From positions 1 to 34,700 of the IMG/VR virus record IMGVR_UViG_3300025147_000031: a stretch of DNA of 34,700 nt. One strand, given 5' to 3'. Shown piece after piece: positions 1 to 9,138 of the stretch. Each line of letters starts with the position of its first letter. Position 1 is the first letter of the stretch. A program made the translations under genes and the position numbers. Source of the stretch: a virus. The notes under the pieces are model-generated. The model was not told the DNA's origin. It worked only from the letters and a program-made list of their open reading frames with translations, and made no database searches.

Positions 1-60
1 AAAAACAAATCACAACGATCATTTAACTTGATAATCAAATTAAAAATGGGGTGAGCCAAT

Positions 61-483
61 GTGCTAAACAAAAAAACAGAAGACTGTAGAAAAGAAAAAG
101 CCGAAATTATTAAAGCCTACAATTTATTCAAGCCCCACGTACCCCCAGGCGCAACCTTAACAATCGAAGAAACCGACTCTAAACTATGCTCAAGATATTA
201 CATTAGAATGGAATACACCAGCAAGAAGTCCGGTCGTAAAATATCAATCCTTGCCAAAGGAGACCACCTACCACCAACAACTAACTCATTAAGATTCTAC
301 CTAGCCCAGATACAGCTAACACCAACCGAGGTAGCAAAAGAGTTCAGCAGTATTTATTATCGAGAGCGAGTGGCCAGACAAAACGCCTTTTTATTTAGCG
401 GAGGAAAATCAAGAGGTAACAGCGTACAAGTCGCAAGCGCAGTTCAACAAATCGACAAGCTAGTATTTGAAGAATATAATTAA
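61..483 (+). CDS. Unrecognised 140-aa protein at the head of the packaging module
   Basis: I do not recognise this family. The GTG start at 61 is chosen because an in-frame TGA lies at 52 and a GGGGTGAG purine-rich ribosome site sits just before it; the overlapping ATG at 59 opens only two codons. The product is lysine-rich at the N-terminus and has a compact middle part with Cys43 and several Tyr, ending in a short acidic tail; no signal peptide or membrane segment is visible. It ends where the ribosome site of the next gene begins (its TAA overlaps AAGGAG), so the two are probably translated together. Its position before the small terminase suggests a late or packaging-associated role, but that is inference from context only. 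Confidence 0.7.
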   Translation: MLNKKTEDCRKEKAEIIKAYNLFKPHVPPGATLTIEETDSKLCSRYYIRMEYTSKKSGRKISILAKGDHLPPTTNSLRFYLAQIQLTPTEVAKEFSSIYYRERVARQNAFLFSGGKSRGNSVQVASAVQQIDKLVFEEYN

Positions 484-491
484 GGAGCATT

Positions 492-773
492 ATGAAACTT
501 AAAGCGGATGAATCATTTGAGAGACCTACAACTGAACCAAGTTATTATACAATTGGAAAGTATTGGGATGATAACACCGCAACTACTATGTATGAGTTAA
601 AGATACATTCCCAGATAGTAGGCAGTAGCTCATACCTTAAAGGTGGTATATTAACAAAACCAGTGAAAGTGTATAGTAGTGGCGAACCAAGATGGTTTAC
701 GACTATAAAGGCTCAGGGCGATAAAAAATGGGCTACGGCAATAGCTGAACACTACGGTCTAAAAATAGAATAA
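492..773 (+). CDS. Unrecognised 93-aa protein
   Basis: Start at ATG 492 behind a strong AAGGAG five to ten bases upstream. The predicted protein is soluble, rich in Tyr, Thr and Lys, with no cysteine and no membrane segment. Nothing in it matches a family I know. It is followed at once by a copy of the TGATACCCTAA late motif, so it is the last gene of a short unit that may begin beyond the left edge of the window. Confidence 0.7.
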   Translation: MKLKADESFERPTTEPSYYTIGKYWDDNTATTMYELKIHSQIVGSSSYLKGGILTKPVKVYSSGEPRWFTTIKAQGDKKWATAIAEHYGLKIE

Positions 774-785
774 TACTGTTTAAAA

Positions 786-800
786 TGATACCCTAAAGAC
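786..800 (+). promoter_or_regulatory. Putative late promoter, copy 1 (TGATACCCTAAAGAC)
   Basis: One of six near-identical copies of TGATACCCTAA found only in gaps before late modules. This copy precedes the 58-aa gene and the terminase genes. There is no consistent -35 box at a fixed distance in the set, so the element is probably read by a modified or accessory-guided polymerase. The promoter role is inferred from repetition and position. Confidence 0.6.
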
Positions 801-821
801 AACATAACTAGGAGCTACGAC

Positions 822-998
822 ATGAAAATTATGAAAGACAACAAAGAAATTAAAGACGCAAAGATTTACTATAATATGGGTGGCCAACCTGAGTTAGTCC
901 AAATCGAAGGCGTAAACTACGACATCAAAGCTTTTGAACTTATCGAGACGAAAGACCAAGTCAAAACCAAAGACGTTAAAGAGACAAAGAAGAAATAA
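822..998 (+). CDS. Small basic/acidic 58-aa protein before the small terminase
   Basis: ATG 822 follows GGAG at 811 with ideal spacing and is the first gene behind the late motif at 786. The product starts MKIMKDNKEIKDAKIYYNMG and ends in a run of alternating Lys and acidic residues. A similar layout, with a short gene whose centre reads VQIEGVNYDIKAFELIE, is not one I can assign to a family. A protein of this size and charge directly before terminase could be a minor packaging factor, but there is no motif to prove it. It ends three bases before the next start. Confidence 0.65.
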   Translation: MKIMKDNKEIKDAKIYYNMGGQPELVQIEGVNYDIKAFELIETKDQVKTKDVKETKKK

Positions 999-1001
999 AA
1001 G

Positions 1002-1520
1002 ATGGCTGGCGGTAGACCATTGAAGTTTGAATCAGTCAAAGAGTTACAACTCAAGATTGACGCTTACTTTGATGAGTGCGACCCACACCCAGAGTTAAAG
1101 GTTAGTTACGAATACAGCCAGATAACCGTCACAAAGAAACGCAAAGATGGAACTGAGTACGAATCATTAGAAGATGATAGGTCAGTTAAGCCCACATCGA
1201 AAGAAGAATGGGTAGTATCGTATCAGAAACATTACACTATTACTGGCCTAGCTAACTTCTTAAATACGAGCCGAGAGACACTTATAAACTATGAGAAACG
1301 TGACGAGTTTTTTGACACTATAAAAGCGGCCAAGGATAGAGTTGAAGAACAGTGGGAAAACTTGTTGATAGGATCTAATGCCACTGGCCCTATATTTAAC
1401 CTCAAGAATAACTACGGTTGGCGAGATAAGACAGAGCAAGAGATAAGCAACCCTGATGGTTCACTCAACCCATACAATGCTTTGACGGCTGAAGAACTAC
1501 GCAAATTAGCTGACAGATAA
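1002..1520 (+). CDS. terS: Terminase small subunit
   Basis: 172 aa, typical for the family. The N-terminus AGGRPLKF followed by a VKELQLKIDAYFDEC helix is the usual opening of small terminases of this type. A helix-turn-helix-like stretch (YTITGLANFLNTSRETLINYEK, residues about 85-105, read in two halves) would bind the packaging site. The C-terminal part contains the family hallmark GPIFNLKNNYGWRDK near residue 130-145. The subunit forms a ring that recognises phage DNA and loads the large subunit. The gene sits four bases after the preceding small gene, so it is probably coupled to it, and 90 bases before the large subunit gene. Confidence 0.9.
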   Translation: MAGGRPLKFESVKELQLKIDAYFDECDPHPELKVSYEYSQITVTKKRKDGTEYESLEDDRSVKPTSKEEWVVSYQKHYTITGLANFLNTSRETLINYEKRDEFFDTIKAAKDRVEEQWENLLIGSNATGPIFNLKNNYGWRDKTEQEISNPDGSLNPYNALTAEELRKLADR

Positions 1521-1610
1521 CTCATGTATGATATATTCTTGATGACTTGGTGCGAGAATATACGGCTCAGTATAATCCAACATACAAATCTAACGTCAAG
1601 GCTGATATAA

Positions 1611-3005
1611 ATGACTGAAATACCAGAATATGTACAACGTGAAGCTAAAAAAGAACTCGCTAGACGTTTCTTCTACGACTATTGCCAATATCGTTATCCA
1701 AAGCTATATAAAGACGAACGAACTTATCTAAAAGAAGTCTGTGATAAAATCCAAGCCTTTGTTGAACAGAACGACAAACGCTTCCTTGTCATCAATCTGC
1801 CACCACGCTTTCTAAAGTCGCTCACTGGCACTTGTCTGGTCGAGTGGCTATTTGGTTTAGACCCATTATTAAAAGTTATGACTGGCTCTTATAATGAGAA
1901 GCTATCATCAACCTTTGCTGGTAAAGTTCGAGACACGATTGATGAGCAACCCTCAAAAGGTGTTGAAGTTTATAATAACTTATTCGCTAAGACTAAAGTA
2001 AAGTACGGCCAAGCTAGTAAATCACTCTGGGCATTAGAGGGCAGTGGTCAAGACAACTATCTAGCCACCTCACCCACTGGAACGGCTACAGGTTTCGGTG
2101 CTAACTATATAATCCTAGATGATATTATTAAAAACGATACCGAGGCTTACAATCAATCAGTTCTAGACGGTCACTTCGATTGGCTGGCTAATACTATGTT
2201 GTCTCGTACTGAGGGCGATAACTGGAAAGTGATTGCGATCATGACACGCTGGGCTAAAGATGACCTTGCTGGTCGTATTATTCAACACTATGGCGATTTA
2301 GTCGAAGTCATTACTTTTAAGGCTGTCCAAGATGACGGCTCAATGCTTTGTGACGGTATACTGACCAGAAAAGACTACGACATTAAGACTAAAGAGATGA
2401 ACCCCGATATTGTCGAGGCTAACTACAATCAAAAGCCGATAGATGTTAAAGGCCGTCTATATCATACCTTTAAGACCTACAGCGAAGCCCCTGCTGGCCA
2501 AGTAGTTAAGAAGAATTACACCGATACTGCCGATAAAGGTACTGACTTCTTATGTAGCGTGAACTGGGAAGAACACGATGGTAATGTTTACCTAACTGAT
2601 ATTTATCATAGCGACAAGGCGATGGAAGATACTGAACCGGAAACTGCCCGAATGATTTATAAAGGTGGTATCAACGAGGCTACTATCGAAAGCAATAACG
2701 GTGGTCGTGGCTTTGGTAGAAATGTTAAACGTATTATCAGTGATACCTACGACAGTAATAAGACCGTCTTTATCGAGAAAAACCAAACATCTAATAAAGA
2801 AGCACGTATCTTGTCATCGAGTGCATGGGTTCAAGAACACGTCTTTATGCCCGATGATTGGGAGACCAAATACCCAGAGTTCTATGCACAGGTAATGGCT
2901 TATCAACGTAAAGGAAAGAACGCTCACGATGACGCTTGTGATGTATTGGCTGGTATTTACGAGTTAGTTACTAGTGGCAATGTTACAGAGTTTAGCTTTG
3001 AATAA
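1611..3005 (+). CDS. terL: Terminase large subunit (packaging ATPase and nuclease)
   Basis: 464 aa, a normal length. The ATPase half has a Walker A-like PPRFLKSLT at residues 64-72 and a Walker B strand YIILDD at 166-171, in the order expected. The nuclease half has acidic clusters typical of an RNase-H fold: DTADKGTD at about 305-312, TIESNNGG near 358 and AHDDACD near the C-terminus. It powers DNA into the prohead and cuts the concatemer. An in-frame TAA directly before 1611 fixes the start; the ribosome site is poor (AAGGCTG), so translation may rely on a short overlapping upstream frame that ends here. The late motif copy 2 follows 15 bases after the stop. Confidence 0.95.
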   Translation: MTEIPEYVQREAKKELARRFFYDYCQYRYPKLYKDERTYLKEVCDKIQAFVEQNDKRFLVINLPPRFLKSLTGTCLVEWLFGLDPLLKVMTGSYNEKLSSTFAGKVRDTIDEQPSKGVEVYNNLFAKTKVKYGQASKSLWALEGSGQDNYLATSPTGTATGFGANYIILDDIIKNDTEAYNQSVLDGHFDWLANTMLSRTEGDNWKVIAIMTRWAKDDLAGRIIQHYGDLVEVITFKAVQDDGSMLCDGILTRKDYDIKTKEMNPDIVEANYNQKPIDVKGRLYHTFKTYSEAPAGQVVKKNYTDTADKGTDFLCSVNWEEHDGNVYLTDIYHSDKAMEDTEPETARMIYKGGINEATIESNNGGRGFGRNVKRIISDTYDSNKTVFIEKNQTSNKEARILSSSAWVQEHVFMPDDWETKYPEFYAQVMAYQRKGKNAHDDACDVLAGIYELVTSGNVTEFSFE

Positions 3006-3020
3006 ATTGACAACCTTTTG

Positions 3021-3035
3021 TGATACCCTAAAGAC
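3021..3035 (+). promoter_or_regulatory. Putative late promoter, copy 2 (before portal)
   Basis: TGATACCCTAAAGAC, preceded by TTTTG as in copies 3 and 6. A TTGACA occurs at 3007 but the spacing to the motif is only 14 bases and is not repeated at other copies. The portal ATG at 3038 begins three bases after this string and no Shine-Dalgarno sequence fits between, so the mRNA may be leaderless. Confidence 0.65.
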
Positions 3036-3037
3036 AT

Positions 3038-5065
3038 ATGAAAAATAAGAGTCTGATAAATAGATTTATAGCCCAAGTTGGCCGCACAATCAACAAATAC
3101 GAAGCCAATGGCAACAATCTTGGTCATAGTTTAAGTGCAACCGCTGTCAGTGGTCTTTTAGGCACTGGTGGAGCGCATATCAACGTCTTAGAAGAGTATC
3201 AAGGCTTTGCTTGGAAAGCTATCAACATACGAGCCGAGGTGCTGTCATCACAGGACTTATTCATTGAACGATTAGTTAATAAGAAATGGCAAAAAGATGA
3301 GATGCACGAGTTTAACGCTGTACTTGAGGGTGCAGTTGGACAACCTGACTTGTCAGATTTAATGTATGCTTATGAAGTTAATCAATGTCTATATGGTGAG
3401 TCATTCTGGTACTTTTCTAAAGGTGATAAATCTAGTAAGCCAATGGGTATCTATACACTAGACCCATCTTGCGTAACAGTTATGATTGATAGTAACAAAC
3501 GAGTGGCTGGTTACGTCTATCAAAAAGACGGTGATCGTATAGCCCTAGATATTGACGAAGTATTACATGACTTTATTTATGACCCTCGACATCCGTATCG
3601 TGGTACTGGCCCAATGCAGTCAGCTGGGTGGTTCGTCCGTTCAGCTCGCTATGTGAATACTTACGTTAATAACTTCCTAGAGAATAACGCTATTCCTGCC
3701 GGTGTAGTTGTGGCTAAAGGTACAGTCAATGATGATGACTGGAAACTATTTAAGACACAATGGACTTCACAGCATGGTGGGATTGATAATGCTGGTAAAA
3801 CTGGATTCGTTCGTGGCTCAGACCTCGACTTTGTAAAGACTGGACTATCACTTGGCGAAGTTGACTTTGAGAAGATGAAAAACACCTCACGTGATGATGT
3901 AATGGTAATGTTTGGTGTAAGCAAGCCAATGATGGCAATCTTTACTGATATTAACCGAGCCTCGGCTGTTACAGCAAGGCAGTTGTTTACTATTACTTTG
4001 ACTCAACCTGCTCTTATGAAACTAAGCCGTAAACTATCTAAGCGTGTTGCCCGTTGGTATGGTCTTAGCTTCCGTATCGGTTCCAGCAATCCAGTGCCAG
4101 AAGATGAAGATGCAAAACTAGCTACTTATGATAAAGGTATTGGCCGTTGGTTCACAGTCAACGAAGCACGTGCAGCTTATGGAATGGGAGCAATCGCTAA
4201 TGGTGATGTAATTGACAGCGCATTAAAGACAGTTGCTCCTGTTAAATCTATCGGCAAAGTTACAATCCGAACCAAAAGCAACAAGCATGAACTCAACTAT
4301 GAAATGAAAGAATCATTCAGAAGCAAGACCGAGGACATTCAAACCAAACACGAGCAAGCCTTTATCCAGAAGTCCAATCAAGTCTTAAAAGACCAAAAGG
4401 CTATGGTATTAGCCCAATTAGAACCCAGAAAGCTATTAGATGCCCATTTTGACGCTGCTGTAGAGGCTAAGAACCTTTCAGATGAAGTCTTACCTATCTT
4501 AATCGAATTAGCGGCCGTACAAGGGCAGTTAGCGGCTGAACTCGTGGGAAGTGCTGAATCAAGCTTTGTAATGACTGATGTGATGAAAAAATACGTGGCT
4601 GACTCCATCGCTAAAGCTTCATTAGCTTTTACAGAAGAAACTCAAGCCAAGATTGCTCAAGCGATTACCGAGGGCTTAACCGAGGGCGAGTCTGTCGCTA
4701 AAATAGGCAAACGAATCAACAGCATTTATGATGACGTACTTAACACTAAGACCCCAGGCTATCGTATTGAACGCTTAGCTCGAACTGAAGTTATTAAAAC
4801 CAGTAATGAAATCACCGAAGCAAGCTATAAACAGTCCGGTGTGGTTAGTAAGAAGGAACTTTTTAACAATCCTGGCGCATGTGAGTTTTGTGTAGCGTTA
4901 AGTGGTTCAATCGCACAACTTGGTGGAACGTTTGTATCAAAGGGTAGTACTATAACAGGGTCTAACGGTGGTACACGAGTAAATGATTACGAAGATATAC
5001 AACACCCTCCGATACATTGTAATTGCAAATGTGCGCTCCTTCCGATTATAGATGGGGCTGACTAA
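3038..5065 (+). CDS. Portal protein fused to a MuF/SPP1-gp7-like head morphogenesis domain
   Basis: At 675 aa this is far longer than an ordinary HK97-type portal of about 400 aa. Residues 1-390 carry portal features: the opening helices, the NQCLYGESFWYF strand, the PMGIYTLDP turn, and the SRDDVMVMFGVSKPMM stretch near residue 285. The C-terminal 150-200 residues look like the minor head protein of Mu F/SPP1 gp7 type: RLARTEVIKTSNEI, then FNNPGACEFCVALSG, and finally HPPIHCNCKCALLPI, with paired cysteines that could bind metal. In other phages these are usually two adjacent genes. The portal ring is the DNA gate at the unique capsid vertex; the MuF part is packaged or sits inside the head. 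ATG 3038 is the only sensible start. Confidence 0.9.
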   Translation: MKNKSLINRFIAQVGRTINKYEANGNNLGHSLSATAVSGLLGTGGAHINVLEEYQGFAWKAINIRAEVLSSQDLFIERLVNKKWQKDEMHEFNAVLEGAVGQPDLSDLMYAYEVNQCLYGESFWYFSKGDKSSKPMGIYTLDPSCVTVMIDSNKRVAGYVYQKDGDRIALDIDEVLHDFIYDPRHPYRGTGPMQSAGWFVRSARYVNTYVNNFLENNAIPAGVVVAKGTVNDDDWKLFKTQWTSQHGGIDNAGKTGFVRGSDLDFVKTGLSLGEVDFEKMKNTSRDDVMVMFGVSKPMMAIFTDINRASAVTARQLFTITLTQPALMKLSRKLSKRVARWYGLSFRIGSSNPVPEDEDAKLATYDKGIGRWFTVNEARAAYGMGAIANGDVIDSALKTVAPVKSIGKVTIRTKSNKHELNYEMKESFRSKTEDIQTKHEQAFIQKSNQVLKDQKAMVLAQLEPRKLLDAHFDAAVEAKNLSDEVLPILIELAAVQGQLAAELVGSAESSFVMTDVMKKYVADSIAKASLAFTEETQAKIAQAITEGLTEGESVAKIGKRINSIYDDVLNTKTPGYRIERLARTEVIKTSNEITEASYKQSGVVSKKELFNNPGACEFCVALSGSIAQLGGTFVSKGSTITGSNGGTRVNDYEDIQHPPIHCNCKCALLPIIDGAD

Positions 5066-5739
5066 TGCCTAATTGCCAAACTTCTAAGTCTACATGTAAA
5101 CACTGTGGAGTAGAGTTTATGTATTCTAAGTGGGATAGTGGCGGTTTGTTTTGTACCCATAAACACTTCATAGAGTATCGAGCTATCCCAGAGCATAGCG
5201 CACGTTGGTTCACTTGCATAGAGTGTGGTGTATCTAAGAAAGGCACTAGAAAAGACCAAAAATATTGTGGCTCTAAATGCCAAATGAATTACGAATACAA
5301 GACCGGTACTCGTGTCGGGAGTGATATAACTAAGAACGCTCACCAAAGAATCAGTGAAGTTGGGTTTCCAGATAAAATAGGTAAGAAGATACCCCAGCTA
5401 CATAACTTGGAAGTCTATAAGAAAGTGTCTATAGCCAAGACTGGCGTGCCAGTGCTTAAACTACGCAAGCTAATAACTAAAGATAAATCATATTGGAAAT
5501 CAGCCGACTATCAGGCTTGGCGTAAACTGGTTATGCGACGAGACAATTTCACATGTACTAAATGTGGCGATAATACCGGTGGTAATTTAGAGGTTCACCA
5601 CGTATTACCAGTATCTCTATTTCGAGAAAAGATGCTAGACCCTATTAACGGTATTACTATGTGTAAAGACTGTCATAAGCAGACAAGCACATGGGGTGCT
5701 AAAGCTAAACTACTAACAAGATTGGACTTTGGTTACTAA
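5065..5739 (+). CDS. HNH endonuclease with N-terminal zinc-finger-like part
   Basis: 224 aa, overlapping the portal stop by one base (TAATG). The C-terminal 80 residues form an HNH module: WRKLVMRRDNFTCTKCG, then LEVHHVLPVS, then NGITMCKDCHKQ, giving the two CxxC metal ligands and the catalytic His pair. The N-terminal half has three further Cys pairs (CKHCG, CIECG, CGSKC), which could bind DNA or metal. HNH proteins next to terminase/portal genes often help packaging, but this gene is also compatible with a homing endonuclease lodged between head genes. Because of the tight overlap I lean to a resident gene. Cut site unknown. Confidence 0.85.
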   Translation: MPNCQTSKSTCKHCGVEFMYSKWDSGGLFCTHKHFIEYRAIPEHSARWFTCIECGVSKKGTRKDQKYCGSKCQMNYEYKTGTRVGSDITKNAHQRISEVGFPDKIGKKIPQLHNLEVYKKVSIAKTGVPVLKLRKLITKDKSYWKSADYQAWRKLVMRRDNFTCTKCGDNTGGNLEVHHVLPVSLFREKMLDPINGITMCKDCHKQTSTWGAKAKLLTRLDFGY

Positions 5740-5740
5740 T

Positions 5741-6466
5741 ATGCCTGACGAGGATATACAATTCCTATCACTAGAACAACTACACGATGACCTAGTGCAG
5801 TTGAAATCTAGCTTTGACTCCAAATTAGAAACTCTTGGGGCTGATATTGCCTATAACTTACCTGAACAGAAAGAAATCGGGCAGTTAGATGTTGTAGTTA
5901 AAAACCCCACACTGTTTGACGGCAAGGTTGAAGTCCAAAACGAACTAACAGCTAAGATTACTAACCTCGACCAAGTAATTATCAAGCTAAATGAAGTAAT
6001 CCAATCTAACAAAGACAATAAGACCGATGAAGTAAGCGTTAAGAACCAAATAAACCTCGATGAAGTATCAGGCTTACTCAAGAAGTTACTATTAAAAGAC
6101 ACTGCGATCAACGTCAAAGCCCCAATAGTCAAAGTAAACAACCCAGACAAGATAAACATCGCTAACTTCCCAACTAACCCTAAAGATGCTATAGCTGTTA
6201 GATTAAGTGATGGCGATAAGTTCATAAACGAACTAACCAAGATTGTATCAAGTGGTGGTGTTAATATCTCAACCTTATCTAAAGAGGATACCGTTAAAAA
6301 ACTACTCGGCTTCGGAGTTGGGGAGTATGATACCGTAGACCTCGGCTTTACCGATGCAACCAAATTAACCTTATCAACAATTATCTATAAAAAGAGTGGT
6401 GCAACCCTGGCGACAATCACCGTAACTTCGCCAGATGGAACAACTACTCGGTTTGCGAAGTCTTAA
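5741..6466 (+). CDS. Unrecognised 241-aa structural-region protein with coiled-coil N-terminus
   Basis: I start it at ATG 5741, directly behind the stop of the HNH gene; an earlier in-frame TTG at 5729 would add four residues. The first 120 residues are predicted to be helical and rich in Leu/Lys/Asp heptads (LEQLHDDLVQLKSSFDSKLE). The C-terminal 45 residues change to beta-rich sequence with TKLTLSTIIYKKSGATLATI. The helical stem plus beta head suggests a fibre or whisker base, and the next gene, which starts at the last base of this stop (TAATGG), encodes a large beta-rich protein. No family recognised. Confidence 0.7.
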   Translation: MPDEDIQFLSLEQLHDDLVQLKSSFDSKLETLGADIAYNLPEQKEIGQLDVVVKNPTLFDGKVEVQNELTAKITNLDQVIIKLNEVIQSNKDNKTDEVSVKNQINLDEVSGLLKKLLLKDTAINVKAPIVKVNNPDKINIANFPTNPKDAIAVRLSDGDKFINELTKIVSSGGVNISTLSKEDTVKKLLGFGVGEYDTVDLGFTDATKLTLSTIIYKKSGATLATITVTSPDGTTTRFAKS

Positions 6467-8907
6467 TGGCTAATCAGATTGACCTATACCGACTACCGCA
6501 ACCAGTGGTAACCCTCACGCCTACTACTGGGGGGACTTTGTCTATTGGAGTGCCTGTCTATTACAAGGTAGTCCCTTGGGGTGGTAATGGTAATCCATCG
6601 GCTGCCTCTGTTTATGAGCACTTCAATGGCCCTGCCTCACTAGAAGTGTCATTTACTCCAGACGCTACAAACAGGTCTTGCTCACTAGCAATAACTAATC
6701 CTGACGGTATGGCTTCGGGTTGGCATATTTTCAGAAGCACCGTCTCTGGCTCATATTTACCAGCTACTCATTTAGCCTTTGCCTTAAAAGCAACGCCCAC
6801 ATACATTGATACAGGAATTGCCACTATTGCTCTTGTATCTTCTTATTGTGATGAAATAACAGTCGATATGCCACTAATAAATGTTCGTGGTCACTATAAG
6901 GACTTCGTATCTGTGGCTGGAACTCATACGCTTAGTGGTAACACCCTAACCTTTGCTTCTGGCACATTCATAGTCAATGAGTTCAAAGACCGAGTAATTT
7001 ACTTCTTTACTGACAGGGTTCGATTTGTTGAGTCAGACGGAATATCACAACTCCGCTATGCTAAAGTCAGAACTAACACTGCTTCATCTATAACCTTTGA
7101 AACCCCTATTATTGTAGCCCCTCTCGCTGGAGATGTCTTTTATGTAAGTTGGTTAATTGATGATGTCTATGACGCTTCTGTCGCTGGGGCTTGGGGTAAT
7201 ATAGCTTCTCCAAGTTACTTCTCACAAGGCGGAAAAGCAGTTATTATCAAAAACAGTTACAAGAGTTATCAAATAAATGCGACGCTTTATATCAACTGGA
7301 GAGACGCAGCAGCTGACCACGCTATGTTTGGCTGGTCCAGGGAAACTGTAGAGTTTGGTCAGGCTTGTCGCTTCTTTTCTCTTTATAATGCCGTAGTTTA
7401 TTGTGGTAATTGTAACAGTGACATCGGCTCGGGTTTCGGAGTGACCATTATCCATAATATGAGTAACTTCATAGCAGCAGTAGATACCCTACAATCTGGT
7501 CATCTAATCAGTGGAGAGCACGACATTACTGGCATGAGACTTACTTGTAGGTCTAACTATCCTACTTCGTTCGGTAACGATGCTATTCAACCTACCTGGG
7601 GTGGTATCAATCCTCCAGTTTATGGGAAAAATAGAGTATCTGGCTGTGCTTTTGAGGGGTTAAGGGCTTCTACCCCTGCGATGTCTGTAATCTTCAAAAA
7701 CAACAGCTTCAACGAGTGCGGACAGGCAATAGAGGCAACTAACAATGAAGCTGATGGGCTGACCATTTTGGATTCAAGGTCTGACGCTATAAGGTGTTCT
7801 TCAGTAGTAGAGAGCCGTTTTTATAACCTACACGCTGCTGGACCTACTAACTTACTGGATATGTATGCCTCAGATACAGACGCTACCCATCTAATCAATC
7901 CCTCTATTGAAACAGTTAATAAGATATTGGGTAGTGGAGTTGCCGACTCGATTCACTGGGAGGTTTCTCCCTCTGGTGGCGCTGTCTGGCTACAATACCA
8001 AATGGGGGCATTGATTAAAAACGCTGTTACAGGACTACCAGAAGCAGATGTTATTATGGAGGTCTTCGATAAGACTACAGGGCTTCCAATCTATGCTGAA
8101 ATCACAGACCGCAAAAAGACTGGTAAACTTCACTACGCTAAAGGCGTTTACTCTGTATCTAATAGTGTTAGAAACTTGCGTGGTGCTTGGTATCCTAAGG
8201 TAAAGACCACAGAGATACTTCCTGCTGTATATATTTATGGTAGGTATTATGGATATTCAAATGCAGCTATGACACTAACTATCGGTAACAAAGACCCTGC
8301 TGTCGCTGGTAAATATGGTGACTGGAACTCTGGTATTCAAGTCCTACCAGCCAAGAACTTCACAGGATGGAACGCTATCGCAAACGAGATTGTCTATACG
8401 TTCGACCCTACTAAGACCTATCTAGCCCATCAATATGGTGACTTCAAATATGTAGGCTATATCACACAAGTAATACCAACAGCCCCAGTAACCTATGATG
8501 GACTCGGCTTTAAGACAATTACAGCCGAAGAAGGACTCATTACGCTACCAACTGGCTATGCTGGTCAAAGTTTTATGCCTTATATGAAAGTAGACGCTCG
8601 AAGATTCTACTCAGACGCACTTGGGGTTATCCCACTACTGGACTTTAATGCGATGAAGATTATGAAAGGCACTCATACCTATAATGATAATGTCCGAACC
8701 TATCTCAATAACTGGGAAATTAGATTTTCAAAGGTAGGTTTTAAGACAGTAAAAATCCCGTATAACGCTTTAAACAATGAAGCTAACTCTCGCAAGGGAG
8801 TCGTGCTACCAATCTTAATAGAACCAGGCACAGGCTTCGCACCAGTAATTACTTGTGACTTCGCCCCTGCAATCAATATTGGCGGTGCTAACTATATGAA
8901 GCTATGA
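6466..8907 (+). CDS. Large fibre/spike-like protein in the head module
   Basis: 813 aa, beginning MANQIDLYRLPQPVVTLTPT, overlapping the previous stop by one base. The N-terminal 130 residues look like fibronectin/Ig-like strands (SFTPDATNRSCSLAITNPDG). Residues about 250-480 read like a right-handed beta-helix with short repeated strands and loops (FKNNSFNECGQAIEATNN, ESRFYNLHAAG). The last 250 residues are beta-rich with many Tyr and Gly. This is the architecture of a tail spike or head fibre. It lies between portal and protease, not with the tail genes, so it could decorate the capsid; that placement is unusual. No catalytic residues can be assigned with confidence. Confidence 0.65.
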   Translation: MANQIDLYRLPQPVVTLTPTTGGTLSIGVPVYYKVVPWGGNGNPSAASVYEHFNGPASLEVSFTPDATNRSCSLAITNPDGMASGWHIFRSTVSGSYLPATHLAFALKATPTYIDTGIATIALVSSYCDEITVDMPLINVRGHYKDFVSVAGTHTLSGNTLTFASGTFIVNEFKDRVIYFFTDRVRFVESDGISQLRYAKVRTNTASSITFETPIIVAPLAGDVFYVSWLIDDVYDASVAGAWGNIASPSYFSQGGKAVIIKNSYKSYQINATLYINWRDAAADHAMFGWSRETVEFGQACRFFSLYNAVVYCGNCNSDIGSGFGVTIIHNMSNFIAAVDTLQSGHLISGEHDITGMRLTCRSNYPTSFGNDAIQPTWGGINPPVYGKNRVSGCAFEGLRASTPAMSVIFKNNSFNECGQAIEATNNEADGLTILDSRSDAIRCSSVVESRFYNLHAAGPTNLLDMYASDTDATHLINPSIETVNKILGSGVADSIHWEVSPSGGAVWLQYQMGALIKNAVTGLPEADVIMEVFDKTTGLPIYAEITDRKKTGKLHYAKGVYSVSNSVRNLRGAWYPKVKTTEILPAVYIYGRYYGYSNAAMTLTIGNKDPAVAGKYGDWNSGIQVLPAKNFTGWNAIANEIVYTFDPTKTYLAHQYGDFKYVGYITQVIPTAPVTYDGLGFKTITAEEGLITLPTGYAGQSFMPYMKVDARRFYSDALGVIPLLDFNAMKIMKGTHTYNDNVRTYLNNWEIRFSKVGFKTVKIPYNALNNEANSRKGVVLPILIEPGTGFAPVITCDFAPAINIGGANYMKL

Positions 8908-9098
8908 ACAGATTTAATAAGCCAGAGGGTGCGGTCGAGATACGTTGCTCGACCCCGATTGATGCTATACGGACTTGTAATAAGTTTCTAGGCTACACTC
9001 ATCTATGTTTTGATTATAAATACTGTAAGAGTTGTGGCAAGATGAACTACTACGAGGTCGTCACGGCTAAAGGCTTAGAGATTATTAAGCACTTGTAA
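8904..9098 (+). CDS. Small cysteine-rich 64-aa protein
   Basis: Overlaps the fibre gene by four bases (ATGA), so it is translationally coupled to it. The sequence has HLCFDYKYCKSCGKMNY, a cluster of three Cys and a His that could bind zinc, and an otherwise mixed alpha/beta composition. I do not recognise the family. It is the last gene of the portal unit; the late motif copy 3 follows within 15 bases. Confidence 0.65.
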   Translation: MNRFNKPEGAVEIRCSTPIDAIRTCNKFLGYTHLCFDYKYCKSCGKMNYYEVVTAKGLEIIKHL

Positions 9099-9110
9099 TT
9101 TGCTGTTTTG

Positions 9111-9125
9111 TGATACCCTAACTTT
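9111..9125 (+). promoter_or_regulatory. Putative late promoter, copy 3 (before protease and capsid)
   Basis: TTTTGTGATACCCTAACTTT. Unlike copies 2 and 4, about 75 bases separate it from the protease start. That leader can form a stem between TGTCTAC (9140-9146) and GTAGATA (9173-9179) with CCCATTAGGG inside, and also contains a short reading frame. Confidence 0.6.
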
Positions 9126-9138
9126 AGAAACGACCAAG

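Noticed and set aside
1550-1612. 22-codon frame VREYTAQYNPTYKSNVKADI just before the large terminase
   Set aside because: Composition is protein-like and its TGA overlaps the TerL start, but no ribosome site and only a GTG or TTG start; kept out as unproven.
5851-6363. 170-codon minus-strand frame inside the gene at 5741
   Set aside because: Antisense shadow, no ribosome site, poor composition rich in Ser/Leu; the + strand gene is tightly linked to both neighbours.
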